NCBI GenBank assembly: GCA_044450785.1
Contig: JBIOJM010000291.1
Coordinates: 1-13,200, forward strand
Length of the DNA stretch: 13,200 nucleotides
Source: JBIOJM01 sp044450785
GTDB taxonomy: Bacteria; Planctomycetota; Planctomycetia; Isosphaerales; Isosphaeraceae
Direction: 5' to 3'
How positions within the stretch are numbered: the stretch's first letter is position 1; each line of letters opens with the position of its first letter. The position numbers were made by a program, and so were the translations under genes. Positions 5,152-13,174 of the stretch are shown here, piece by piece. The notes beneath the pieces are model-generated. The model searched no databases, was not told where the DNA came from, and was given only the letters and a program-made list of their open reading frames with translations.

Positions 5152-8010
5152 TCAATTCACGCGGATCCTGAGCGTGTGAAACCGCTCCGTTCCCGTCGAG
5201 TCTGCGACCGTGACGACGGCTGTCACGACATCACCACTCGCCGGACTCTTCGGCGACAGCCATGTCAGCTTGCCGGTTGGTGAGACGGTCAGCCCGTCCG
5301 GACCTTGCGCGACGGTGCATCGGATGCCTCCTGCCTTCGAAAGAGCTTCGATCTGATGGTCGAGCGTCTTGCCAGCCGTGGCGTACAGGTTCGAGGGGGT
5401 CGTGACGACGAGGTAGTCGGTCCCGAGCTTGTCGAGGGCCTTGCGAATGTCGAGTCGGCGCAATACCAGCCGGTCGTTGGTGAACGGGATGGTGACGAGC
5501 AGGTTGGCGGCCGGGACGAAATGGAACCGTTTCTCGACGGTGAAATCGTCCTGGGTTGATGATTCGTTATTTTTCGCGCCGTCCATCTCGTCGAGATCCC
5601 TGACGGTCAGCAGCCGGATGCCGTCACTGGCGGCATGGACCGAGGCCGTGATTCTGGCCGAGACCGTCCCACCACCAGCGTGAGGCGCTATGTTGCCGCT
5701 GAGCCCGTTGATGCTGAGGTAATAAGCCGCGTCAGGCGAGGGGATGGTGAGCTCGGGAATCGTCCCGGGCCGAGAGTCGCCGCCCCTCACGGGCTTACCA
5801 TCGGCATCGAGTGCCCCGCCCCGGCCCGTGTAGACCGTGTGGCCGTCTGGCCCGGGAGCGAGCTGATCGAGTCCGTCATGGTTGTAAATGCCCTTGAGCG
5901 TCGCCCCGTGCACGGCGAGCGTCTGAAAGCCCGAGGGCATCGAGTCCGTGTGCCAGATCCCATACAAATCACCGCCGGCCGAGGTGCGGACGTGAACTCG
6001 ATCGCGGATGGACGGGTGGAGCAGGATACTGCCACCCGAGGCAGACACGCTGCCGATCCCCTGAAAGCCGCCGTTGGTGATCGGCCCGGCCTTGAGCACC
6101 TTGAAGGTCTTGGGGTCGAGGAAGCTGAACCGAGCCTGCTCCGGAATGTTGTTTCTCGAATCGGGGGACCAGACGGCCAGCAACGGGCCATCGGAGTCAT
6201 TGCCCATTGCCAGGCCCTTGAGCCGGCCCTTGATCGGCGACGGAAAACTCGCGCCCTGGCGAGTCATCGTCTCCAGGTCCCAGCGCTGGAAGAGTGCCTG
6301 GTCGGGGAAGGCAATAACCAACGTCGCGGCCCCGGCGACGACCATCGTATTCTCGGACGGGAGCGTGATCGTCTTGACGACCTCGGCGGTGTTGACGTCG
6401 AAGACGACGAGCTTGCGCGCCTCCTTGAGCGTCAGGACGAGGTAACGTCCACCACCGCCAACGGCGACGTCGTGGAGCTTGCTCTCGAGCGTGCGGACCA
6501 GGGGAGTGGCGGCGTTCTCGGAGCGTGTCCAGCTCCCGACCCGCGCCTCGCCCATGTCGACCGCGGGCGGCCGAATCGCCTTGCCGGCGCCGCGAGGCAC
6601 GCCGTCGACGGCGAGTTCGCCGCCGAGCGTGACCAGGCCGTCATCACTCGGGCCTTGCCCGCCCGGGATCATCGGCGTCCGTTCCGGCACGATGACGATG
6701 TTCCGCCCGACACGCACGGCCACGGCCCCCGGGCCCGGCGCACCGCCCAGGTCCGCCCGCTTGAGGACCGTCGCCAGCACCTTCGACCCCTGCTTGGCCT
6801 CGACCAGCGCCTCGACCGCCTGCACCGGTGGTGGCGAGCCGAGCGGGTGCACGATGATCTGCGACGCCAGGTTCAGGTCGATCGTGACCGTCTTCTTGCC
6901 CACCCGCGTCTTCACCTTCCCCAGCCCGATGATCGGGCCGAACACCACCCGTCCCCGGGCCGTCTGAGCACGGGGCGCGGGGCCGCCGAAGAGGATTCTC
7001 AGGTCGCTCAGCATGAACCTCGCGGCCCCGACCTTCACGTCCCCGTCCTTGACTTGTACCTGAACGGCCTGGCCGTTGGGAGATCGCACGTCGAGGCCGA
7101 CCTGCCGCTCGTGGTCGCGCGGCACCGGCGTGACCTTGACCTTGAAGACCCCGTTACCCACCGGCTGCGCCGTGAAGACATGCGGCTCGCCTATGCCGTT
7201 GGCGACCGTGACGTTGACCGAGAGCTTGTCGGGAAGTTTGGCCTCGGGCGTCGCGGGCTGCACCTTGATCGTCCAGGTCACGGGCCGGGATCGCTCGTTG
7301 TACAAAAGCGGCGGCGGGTCAAAAACCAGTCCCGGAGCCGTCAGGAACTCGGACAGGCGGCCGACCGGGATCGCCAGATTCATGGCGGCTCCCCGGACCG
7401 TCGCCACCGCGACCCCGATCACCCGGCCCGCTTCGTCGACAACCGGACCGCCCGAGTTGCCGGGATTGAGCTGGCCATCGAACTGGACTCCCTCGAGCCG
7501 GCCATTGTCCCTGCGCAGCGACGTGATCCTGCTGGGGAGGACCGTCATGTCGGGATAGGTCTCCCGGCCGACGATCGTTCTGCGGCCGAAGGGGAAGCCG
7601 AAGGTGACGACGGGCGTCGTCTCGCGCAGCGTGTCTTCCTTACCCAGCTCGAGCGGATTCAACCCAGCGTCGGCGTCGACCTTGAGCAGGGCCAGATCAA
7701 GACTGTCGTCAGCGCGGAGGACCTTCGCCCGGAGACTCCGTTGTGTCTTCCGGCCGATGTCGACCACCAATCGGACATCGTCCTTACCATGGCCCGCCCC
7801 GCGCACGACGTGGGCGTTCGTGATGAACAGACCGGAAGCGTCGACGCAGAACGCGGAACCGCTCGCTTGGCCCTCAGCCGTCTTGATTTCGACCAGGGCA
7901 GTGGCCTTCTTGCCTCGCTCGATCACTTCGGGCTTGTGCTGGGCCTGGACCGGCGCCGACCCAACCAACAGGAACAGGACGGCGAGCACGGACGAGTTTC
8001 CCTTGAGCAT
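5152..8010 (-). CDS. Secreted HtrA-like serine protease fused to beta-propeller and Ig-like domain
   Basis: This 952-residue protein starts at the ATG at 8008-8010, with GGAGG 6 bases upstream, and has a Sec signal peptide (hydrophobic 8-18, likely cut near VQAQ at 24). Residues 30-225 are a trypsin-like domain of the HtrA/DegP fold with a complete triad: H67 (ITNAHVV), D105 (DSLDLALLK) and S186 (NPGNSGGPV), plus the FGFPFG loop. No PDZ domain follows, unlike standard DegP. Instead, 240-390 is a planctomycete-type region (KVGAARFMLSDLR, then GLGKVKTRVGKKTVTIDL). About 505-865 looks like a WD40/YVTN-type propeller (KLVVFDVNTAEVVKTITL, RFSFLDPKTFKVLK). About 872-952 is an Ig/cadherin-like domain (LYATAGKTLDHQIEA, then GKLTWLSP and VTVADSTG). 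It probably acts in the periplasm-like compartment or at the cell surface, with the propeller and Ig parts contacting substrate or envelope. Its 3' end is 55 bp from the RAYT element, and its frame is intact. Confidence 0.88.
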   Translation of the reverse strand: MLKGNSSVLAVLFLLVGSAPVQAQHKPEVIERGKKATALVEIKTAEGQASGSAFCVDASGLFITNAHVVRGAGHGKDDVRLVVDIGRKTQRSLRAKVLRADDSLDLALLKVDADAGLNPLELGKEDTLRETTPVVTFGFPFGRRTIVGRETYPDMTVLPSRITSLRRDNGRLEGVQFDGQLNPGNSGGPVVDEAGRVIGVAVATVRGAAMNLAIPVGRLSEFLTAPGLVFDPPPLLYNERSRPVTWTIKVQPATPEAKLPDKLSVNVTVANGIGEPHVFTAQPVGNGVFKVKVTPVPRDHERQVGLDVRSPNGQAVQVQVKDGDVKVGAARFMLSDLRILFGGPAPRAQTARGRVVFGPIIGLGKVKTRVGKKTVTIDLNLASQIIVHPLGSPPPVQAVEALVEAKQGSKVLATVLKRADLGGAPGPGAVAVRVGRNIVIVPERTPMIPGGQGPSDDGLVTLGGELAVDGVPRGAGKAIRPPAVDMGEARVGSWTRSENAATPLVRTLESKLHDVAVGGGGRYLVLTLKEARKLVVFDVNTAEVVKTITLPSENTMVVAGAATLVIAFPDQALFQRWDLETMTRQGASFPSPIKGRLKGLAMGNDSDGPLLAVWSPDSRNNIPEQARFSFLDPKTFKVLKAGPITNGGFQGIGSVSASGGSILLHPSIRDRVHVRTSAGGDLYGIWHTDSMPSGFQTLAVHGATLKGIYNHDGLDQLAPGPDGHTVYTGRGGALDADGKPVRGGDSRPGTIPELTIPSPDAAYYLSINGLSGNIAPHAGGGTVSARITASVHAASDGIRLLTVRDLDEMDGAKNNESSTQDDFTVEKRFHFVPAANLLVTIPFTNDRLVLRRLDIRKALDKLGTDYLVVTTPSNLYATAGKTLDHQIEALSKAGGIRCTVAQGPDGLTVSPTGKLTWLSPKSPASGDVVTAVVTVADSTGTERFHTLRIRVN

Positions 8011-8139
8011 GGCGCGCCTCCATCACGGAAAGGCTGGACTGGGAGCAGGAACGATCGATATTCGCCGCTTTCTTCGGGGACTTCAAGCACGGACTGCTCA
8101 GGCGCCCTAGTGGTCCGTCAATCTTCGTCGGACATCGGC

Positions 8140-8189
8140 CGGTCGGTCCGCCTTACGGCGAAGCGAAGACGTTGGCGGGCAACTCGACG
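8140..8189 (-). pseudogene. 3'-end remnant of a TPR (kinase-type) gene
   Basis: Directly downstream of the giant surface-protein gene, the minus strand reads ELPANVFASP and a stop codon (8153-8185). The same ELPANVFA peptide ends the TPR protein at 12745-13116. The DNA similarity (37 of 50 positions, no gaps, against 12732-12781) continues past both stop codons into GGCGGACCGAMCGG. That points to a shared origin rather than chance codon use. Only the extreme 3' end is left; nothing upstream of it is recognisable because the surface-protein gene occupies that space. Confidence 0.45.
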
Positions 8190-8193
8190 TCGT

Positions 8194-11100
8194 TCAACGG
8201 CCCCCGCGTAACCCCGCTTCCAGCACGGCATCGACCGCGTGGGACGAAAGGCCGATTCGCGCCAGCGGCCTGGCGCTCGTGACGCTGGTGCCGGCCTTGC
8301 TGAGGACGGCTGTGAAATTCGCGCCCGACTGTCCCGAGTCGTTGCCGTCGAGCTCGCGGCCGAGGGCATCCAGCAGGCTGGCGGCCTTGACCGTGAGCTC
8401 GAGCCGGGGTTTCAGCGCCAGTGTCTTGCGCGTCAAGAGCGTCACCGTGAACGCCGAGGAGCTGTAGCTCGCTCCGGATAAGCGCACCGGCTTGCTCTTC
8501 TGCTTCTTGTTCTTCGGGACCGTGGCCAGGGTGTACGAGCTGATACTCTGCGCCGTCGCCGAATCGAGCGCCTCGCTGAATTGCAGGACGATCCCTTGCA
8601 CCGTCTTGTGCTTGCTCAGCTTGATCTTCTGAATCGAGACGCTTTCGACGGTCGCCGGCGCGAGGATCACGGTGAGCGTGCCGGGCACGTACGTGATCGT
8701 GTAGTTGGGTGAGCTGGCGCCGCCGACAGTGATGGTGTAGTTCCCCGGCGCGCTTGACGGGCTGGCGGCCGAGTGGAGGACCGGCGGCGGCGTGAGACTG
8801 GCCGGTGTATCGCCGTTGACGAATCCGGTGTAGGCCGCCGTAAGCGCGGGCACTGCCTGGCCGGTGAACATGCTTGTCGAGACGGCTGTGATCACGAGAG
8901 GCGCGGGCGTCACGGTCAGCGTGCCGGCGATCAGGTCGGCCGCGGGGAAGTTGTAGTTGGTGGCGCTCAAGGTCCCGGCCGCGATCGTGATCGGGTAGGC
9001 GCCGGCGTTGGCACCGGACGCGGCGGTCGTTGCGATCACGGGCGCGCCGCTCACCACGCTCGAACTGTCCCCGCCAACGAACCCGGCGATCGTATAGGTC
9101 AGGGTCGGCAGCGGCGAGCCGTAGACGGTCGAGACGCTCTTCGCCCGCACCGTCAGCGGGTCGGGGGTGATCGTGCCCGTCGCCGCCTGGGTCGTGACCG
9201 TGTAGTCCTTACCGCCATCGCCGTCGTTGACGGTGTAGCCGGTGACGCTCAGCGTGCTGACGTTGGCCCCGAGTGCATTCTTTGCGGTGAACGCCTGGGT
9301 CAGCCCGGTCACCGTGTCACCGTCGTAGAGCGTCCCGTGGGTCGGGGTCTGTGAGGAGCTGGTGGTATCGTCGTAGACCTTGGTGTCGCTGGTTGCGGTG
9401 ATGGTGAGCGCGGCGGCCGAGATGGTTCCGGAGGCGTCCTGGGTGGTGACCGTGTAGTCCTTACCGCCATCGCCGTCGTTGACGGTGTAGCCGGTGACGC
9501 TCAGCGTGCTGCCGTCGGTCCCGAGCACATTCTTCGAGGTGAATGCCTGGGTCAGCCCGGTCACCGTATCGCCGTTGTAGAGCGTGCCGTGGGTCGGGGT
9601 CTGTGAGGAGTTGGTGGTACCGTCGTAGACCTTGGTGTCGCTGGTTGCGGTGATGGTCAGGGCGGCGGGCGAGATGGTTCCGGAGGCGTCCTGGGTGGTG
9701 ACCGTGTAGTCTTTACCGCCATCGCCGTCGTTGACGGTGTAGCCGGTGACGGTCAGCGTGCTGCCGTTGGCCCCGAGTACATTCTTCGAAGTAAACGCCT
9801 GGGTCAGCCCGGTCACCGTGTCGCGGTTGTAGAGCGTGCCGTAGGTTGGGGTCTTGGACGAGGCGGTGGAACCGTCGTAGACCTTGGTGTCGCTGACCGC
9901 CATGATCGTGAGCGGCGCCGGGTTGACCGTCAGTTGGCTCGAGCCGTCGGCCGCGAGGAAAAGTCCATTCGTCGCGTAGTCGTAGGCGACGTTGTAGGCC
10001 GTCGAGCTCGCGTTCAGCACCACGTCTGCACTGGTGAATTCGGTCGAGAACGAACCGTCGGAGGCGATCGTGGCGTCGTGCGTGACACCGTCGATCGTGA
10101 CGGCGACTTCTTCTCCAGCCGGGAACTGCAGGCCGGCCGCGAGCGTGCCCGTGAACGTCACCGTACGGCCGTAGGTGATTGTCTGTCCGGTCAGCCCCGA
10201 GAAGCTTGGCTGGATCTGGTTGGTCAGGTTGTACGAAGCCGACGGCGTCACGCCGGTGGCAGAGGCGGTCACGGCATAGGTGCCGGCGGTCGCGTTGGCC
10301 GTGGCCGAGACGCTCGCCAGGCCGCTCGTGTCGGTGACCGCCGAGTCGGCACTGAGCGTGGCACTGGCCCCCGACGATGGCGCGCTGAAACCGATCGTTG
10401 CCCCCGGGAGCGGCGCGTTGGCAAAATCCTCGGTCAACAAGGCCACCAGTGAAGCATTGAAGGGCTGGCTAACCAGCGTGCTTTGAGGGCTTCCCGAGGA
10501 AACGGCCACGGTGTAGCCCTGGTCCTGGAATGCACCGATGTCGGCGGGGCCGGAAGTCGGTCGGGACGCCCCCCGCTGGTCGGTGGTGATACCGCTCGCG
10601 GTCGTGCCCGCGCCGATGGCGGCGCTGCCGGGCAATAGTGCCATGGTTTCGGTCCGTCCGCCGTAGTCGCCGAGTGGGGCCAGGCCCAGGTCGGTGAGGC
10701 TGGTCAGGACGATGTTGCCGTCGCTGCCGCCGGCGATCCCGCCCGAGCCGCCAGTGCCGATCAAGTTGGATGAGCCGGTGACCTGGCTGGCCTGGACTCC
10801 GCCGATATCGCTCGGGCCGCCGGTGGACCCGGTGTTGCCGGCCACGATGGTGTCGGTGAGCGTCGCCGTGTTGAGCGTCGCCGTGGGAGAGGCCGTATTG
10901 TACAGGCCGCCGGAGAAGGCGGGGTTACCGCTGGCGGAGTTACCGCTGATCGTGCAGGCGGTGAGGGTGAGCGTTGCGGTGCCCCCGCCGTTCCACAGAC
11001 CGCCGCCGCATCCGGCCGAGTTGTCGCTGAGTGTGCAGTCGGTGAATGCCATCGTCGCCGTGCCATCGTTCTCGCCGCCGCCGCCGTTGCCCCCGGCGGC

Positions 11101-12207
11101 GTTGCCGCTGATCGTGCAGTCGGCGAGAGTCATCGTCCCCGTGCCGGAGCTGATGTTGTACAGGCCGCCGCCTTCAAAGGCGGAGTTGCCGCTGACGGTG
11201 CACTTGGTCAGCGTGGACGTGCCGTTGTCGTACAGGCCGCCGCCGGCGCCAGTGACGGAATTGCCCGTGATGGTATCTTTAGTCAGGCTCAGTGTGTCGG
11301 GGCCACCGTTGGCGATGCCGCCGCCATTGACTGCCGCGTTTCCGGAAATCGTGCTGCCGACGACCGACAGACTGTTGCTGAAGGCGTCACTGGGGTTGTA
11401 GTTGATGATTGCGCCGCCGGCGCCGGTGCTTGCCGTATTGTTGGAAAACGTGGAGTTGCTTACGGCGACGGAACCCCACTCGTTGCCGATGGCACCGCCA
11501 TACGGCGCGGAGTTCCCCGTGAACGTATCGTCCGTCACGGTCACGGTGCCCCCGGCCCAGTTATCAATGGCGCCGCTCTCGGCCGTGGCGGAGTTGCTTG
11601 AGAACGTGTCGCCGGTCAGCGTCAGGAAGCCGTTGCGGGTATAAATGGCACCGCCATAGAGCGCGGAGTTCCCTGTGAACGTCGTGTTGGTGATTGTCAA
11701 TGTCCCCTCGTTGAACAGGCCGCCGCCGAAAGTGCCGTTCCCGTCGATGATGCTCAGGCCGGACATGCTGACGACGGTGTCACCGGCGATGTTGAACACC
11801 TCGCTCGTGTTGTTGCCGCTGACCGTCACAAGTCCGGCGCCGGGGCCGTCGATCACCTCCGGGCCGGTCGTTTCGGAGAGCACCAGGGTGGCACCCAGCG
11901 TGATCGTCTGCGGCGTGGAGAAGACCGATGGATCGAACTCGATCTCGCTGCCATCCGTGTTGGGATTGGCGTTGGCCTGGGAGATGATGTAGGGCAGCGT
12001 GCCCGACGTGCCCGAACCCGAGGTGCCGCTTCCGGTAGAATCGACCGTGAAGATCGTCGGCGACAGCACCACGCGCGGTTCCAGCAACTCGAGCCGGGGC
12101 CGATGACTCGTTGGAGGGCGCTCGCGCCATGGCCGACGTCGGGTTCGTCGTGGTGATTCCGAAAGACGATTTCCCTGCGGCTCTCGATCGTGGTGGTAGA
12201 CGCTCAT
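8194..12207 (-). CDS. Giant surface/extracellular protein: LEPR motif, Pmp-like beta-helix, Ig-like, YDG and MBG repeats
   Basis: This 1337-residue protein starts at the ATG at 12205-12207, with AAGGAG 7 bases upstream. Its N-terminus is Arg-rich, not a normal signal peptide, and carries LELLEPRVVLS (39-49), the LEPR-type motif at the start of many large planctomycete proteins. About 52-450 is a parallel beta-helix of Pmp-like repeats (TFTGNSAxxGGAI, TISGNAAxNGGGI and similar, ten or so copies). About 450-565 matches the end domain often paired with such helices (DIGGVQ, LGDYGGRTETMALLPGSAAIGAG, DQRGASRP, DIGAFQ). Then come a Big_1-like domain (570-665), another Ig-like domain (666-762), three 84-residue YDG repeats (765-1016), two MBG-type domains (1017-1100 and 1101-1182) and an SwmB/Big_5-like domain (1186-1305). 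No dockerin, sortase signal, PEP-CTERM or membrane segment is seen at the C-terminus. An adhesive or structural role at the cell surface is inferred. Confidence 0.87.
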   Translation of the reverse strand: MSVYHHDREPQGNRLSESPRRTRRRPWRERPPTSHRPRLELLEPRVVLSPTIFTVDSTGSGTSGSGTSGTLPYIISQANANPNTDGSEIEFDPSVFSTPQTITLGATLVLSETTGPEVIDGPGAGLVTVSGNNTSEVFNIAGDTVVSMSGLSIIDGNGTFGGGLFNEGTLTITNTTFTGNSALYGGAIYTRNGFLTLTGDTFSSNSATAESGAIDNWAGGTVTVTDDTFTGNSAPYGGAIGNEWGSVAVSNSTFSNNTASTGAGGAIINYNPSDAFSNSLSVVGSTISGNAAVNGGGIANGGPDTLSLTKDTITGNSVTGAGGGLYDNGTSTLTKCTVSGNSAFEGGGLYNISSGTGTMTLADCTISGNAAGGNGGGGENDGTATMAFTDCTLSDNSAGCGGGLWNGGGTATLTLTACTISGNSASGNPAFSGGLYNTASPTATLNTATLTDTIVAGNTGSTGGPSDIGGVQASQVTGSSNLIGTGGSGGIAGGSDGNIVLTSLTDLGLAPLGDYGGRTETMALLPGSAAIGAGTTASGITTDQRGASRPTSGPADIGAFQDQGYTVAVSSGSPQSTLVSQPFNASLVALLTEDFANAPLPGATIGFSAPSSGASATLSADSAVTDTSGLASVSATANATAGTYAVTASATGVTPSASYNLTNQIQPSFSGLTGQTITYGRTVTFTGTLAAGLQFPAGEEVAVTIDGVTHDATIASDGSFSTEFTSADVVLNASSTAYNVAYDYATNGLFLAADGSSQLTVNPAPLTIMAVSDTKVYDGSTASSKTPTYGTLYNRDTVTGLTQAFTSKNVLGANGSTLTVTGYTVNDGDGGKDYTVTTQDASGTISPAALTITATSDTKVYDGTTNSSQTPTHGTLYNGDTVTGLTQAFTSKNVLGTDGSTLSVTGYTVNDGDGGKDYTVTTQDASGTISAAALTITATSDTKVYDDTTSSSQTPTHGTLYDGDTVTGLTQAFTAKNALGANVSTLSVTGYTVNDGDGGKDYTVTTQAATGTITPDPLTVRAKSVSTVYGSPLPTLTYTIAGFVGGDSSSVVSGAPVIATTAASGANAGAYPITIAAGTLSATNYNFPAADLIAGTLTVTPAPLVITAVSTSMFTGQAVPALTAAYTGFVNGDTPASLTPPPVLHSAASPSSAPGNYTITVGGASSPNYTITYVPGTLTVILAPATVESVSIQKIKLSKHKTVQGIVLQFSEALDSATAQSISSYTLATVPKNKKQKSKPVRLSGASYSSSAFTVTLLTRKTLALKPRLELTVKAASLLDALGRELDGNDSGQSGANFTAVLSKAGTSVTSARPLARIGLSSHAVDAVLEAGLRGGR
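9160..9915 (-). repeat. Three tandem 252-bp in-frame repeats (YDG domains)
   Basis: Exact spacing of 252 bp (84 codons) is seen between equivalent points, for example GTGACCG at 9194, 9446 and 9698 on the plus strand. The units are 9664-9915, 9412-9663 and 9160-9411, encoding residues 765-848, 849-932 and 933-1016. Neighbouring units are about 85-86% identical in protein (72 and 71 of 84). Each contains SDTKVYD, PTxGTLY, DTVTGLTQAFT, KNxLG and GYTVNDGDGGKDYTVTTQ. The high identity suggests recent duplication or gene conversion, and the copy number probably varies between strains. Confidence 0.9.
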
Positions 12208-12389
12208 GGGAACGCTCCTTGGGTGACAGGCAGGGACGGGGTCACAATCGTGTTGAACAGAAACTGAGCCGACGTCGGGAGAGAGTCAGAGACCACGACC
12301 GCGGCCACCAGCCGCGTAAGCGGCTCGCAACCGCCACGCGATCGGCTTTCTTTCATTAAAATGACTAACGTAACTCTCTCGAATACCTT

Positions 12390-12440
12390 TCATCGGTTTC
12401 TGGTTTTTTGCTGGACCGACACGCCGTCGTCGCTGGACAT
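12390..12440 (-). CDS. 16-codon mini-ORF with consensus ribosome binding site (possible leader peptide)
   Basis: The minus strand reads TTAGGAGAATCGAC and then ATG at 12438-12440. The 16 codons encode MSSDDGVSVQQKTRNR, followed by TGA at 12390-12392. AGGAG lies 6 bases before the ATG, as good as any ribosome binding site in the window. It ends 182 bp before the giant gene's start on the same strand. It could be a leader peptide coupling translation to expression of the surface protein, or the N-terminal stub of a lost gene. Nothing in the peptide (no run of one amino acid) suggests classical amino-acid attenuation. Confidence 0.35.
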   Translation of the reverse strand: MSSDDGVSVQQKTRNR

Positions 12441-12560
12441 GTCGATTCTCCTAACTTCATAACCGCGCGCTCCGGTTCATCGTAAACAGGCGACCGAGAA
12501 AATCGAGAAAGCGGTTATATTGAGCGAGAAGTCTCCTCAAGTAAGGGCAAATGTCGCCGT

Positions 12561-12718
12561 CGGTCCCAGGACGGACGGGGCGCGGCGAGAGGTTCCGGGG
12601 CGTTCCCTCTCAACTTCCGCGTCAGCGCGCGCTGGGCGCGGGTCTCCTGGTCGGTCCCAGGGCGGACGGTGCACGGCGAGAGGTTCCGGGGCGTTCCCCC
12701 TCAATTTCCGCGTCAGCG
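12561..12718. repeat. 67-bp direct repeat, two copies
   Basis: Copies at 12561-12627 and 12652-12718 differ at 5 of 67 positions (about 93% identical), with a 24-base GC-rich spacer, giving a 91-bp period. Both run from CGGTCCCAGG through GGCGAGAGGTTCCGGGGCG to CCGCGTCAGCG. They lie upstream of the giant gene and just downstream of the TPR remnant's stop, in no credible coding frame. They may be a regulatory duplication or part of a dispersed family. Confidence 0.8.
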
Positions 12719-12744
12719 TTTGCAATACAACCGTTCGGTCCGCC

Positions 12745-13116
12745 CTAGTCGGGAGCAAAAACGTTGGCCGGGAGCTCGCCGGGTGGAAGGGCCAAGACAG
12801 CCTCGGCCTCGGCGCGAAACGCCGCCAGCTCCTTGGCGTACTCGGCGGACAGCGTTTTCTGCTCTCCCACCCAGCGCACCGCGCGGTCAAAGCACTCGCG
12901 CGCAAGGGCGCGGTGTCCCAGCCGGTGGTGCGCCATGGCCAGGAAAAAGAGGTCGAAGGCGTCGGTCTGGCCGCGGCTGGCGGCCAGGCTCTGCTCCAGG
13001 GTTGTGATCGCCTCGGCATGATGACCCGCGCGATAGAGGGCGACGCCCAGCGTGGTGAGATATACTCCGCACGGAGGTGAATGAGGCATTTCCTCTTCTC
13101 GAGGATTTTGGTACAT
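12745..13116 (-). pseudogene. C-terminal remnant of a TPR protein (probably a planctomycete Ser/Thr kinase)
   Basis: The frame from the ATG at 13114-13116 (directly after an in-frame TAG) to the stop at 12745 encodes 123 residues. From about residue 18 it contains two TPR units: TLGVALYRAGHHAEAITTLEQSL at 21-43 and LFFLAMAHHRLGHRALARECFDRAV at 56-80. An acidic/Ala-rich tail ending ELPANVFAPD follows. I recognise this TLGVALYRAG...FDLFFLAMAHHRLGH tail as the end of long planctomycete kinases with WD40/TPR regions. The catalytic part is absent, and the first 17 residues (MYQNPREEEMPHSPPCG) are unlike the family. No proper ribosome binding site precedes 13116. It is most simply the 3' end of a broken gene, its upstream part lost near 13065-13090, close to what may be an insertion element to the right. 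Confidence 0.65.
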
Positions 13117-13174
13117 CTACGTCGAATTCGGCAAGGAGGTCACACCCTGGGGTTGCACCGCAAGGAGGCGGACG

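Larger units (their letters stand above)
12208..12744. other. Long leader/intergenic region upstream of the giant gene
   Basis: These 537 bases between the surface-protein start and the TPR remnant hold no gene of normal size. They contain a mini-ORF with a strong ribosome binding site (12390-12440), a small hairpin (AGCCGC-GTAA-GCGGCT, 12310-12325), a locally AT-rich stretch at about 12345-12415, and a 67-bp direct repeat (12561-12718). A promoter for the surface-protein gene should lie here, but I cannot assign one with confidence. Confidence 0.5.

Noticed and set aside
4370..5179. 269-codon plus-strand frame across the TIR and RAYT region
   Set aside because: It overlaps the TIR domain in another frame and the RAYT remnant in antisense, and has no recognisable domain.
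8113..8133. GTCCG...CGGAC stem as terminator of the giant gene
   Set aside because: Only five base pairs and no T-tract follow, so it is too weak to call a terminator.
5635..8211. 858-codon open frame on the plus strand
   Set aside because: It is antisense to the HtrA-like protease, is Arg/Asp/His-rich with no family features or good ribosome binding site, and results from high GC at third positions of the real gene.
10694..11401. 235-codon Pro/Leu/Val-rich open frame on the plus strand
   Set aside because: It is antisense to the repetitive Pmp-like region of the surface protein; its periodic PPP pattern mirrors the Gly-Gly-Gly repeats on the other strand.
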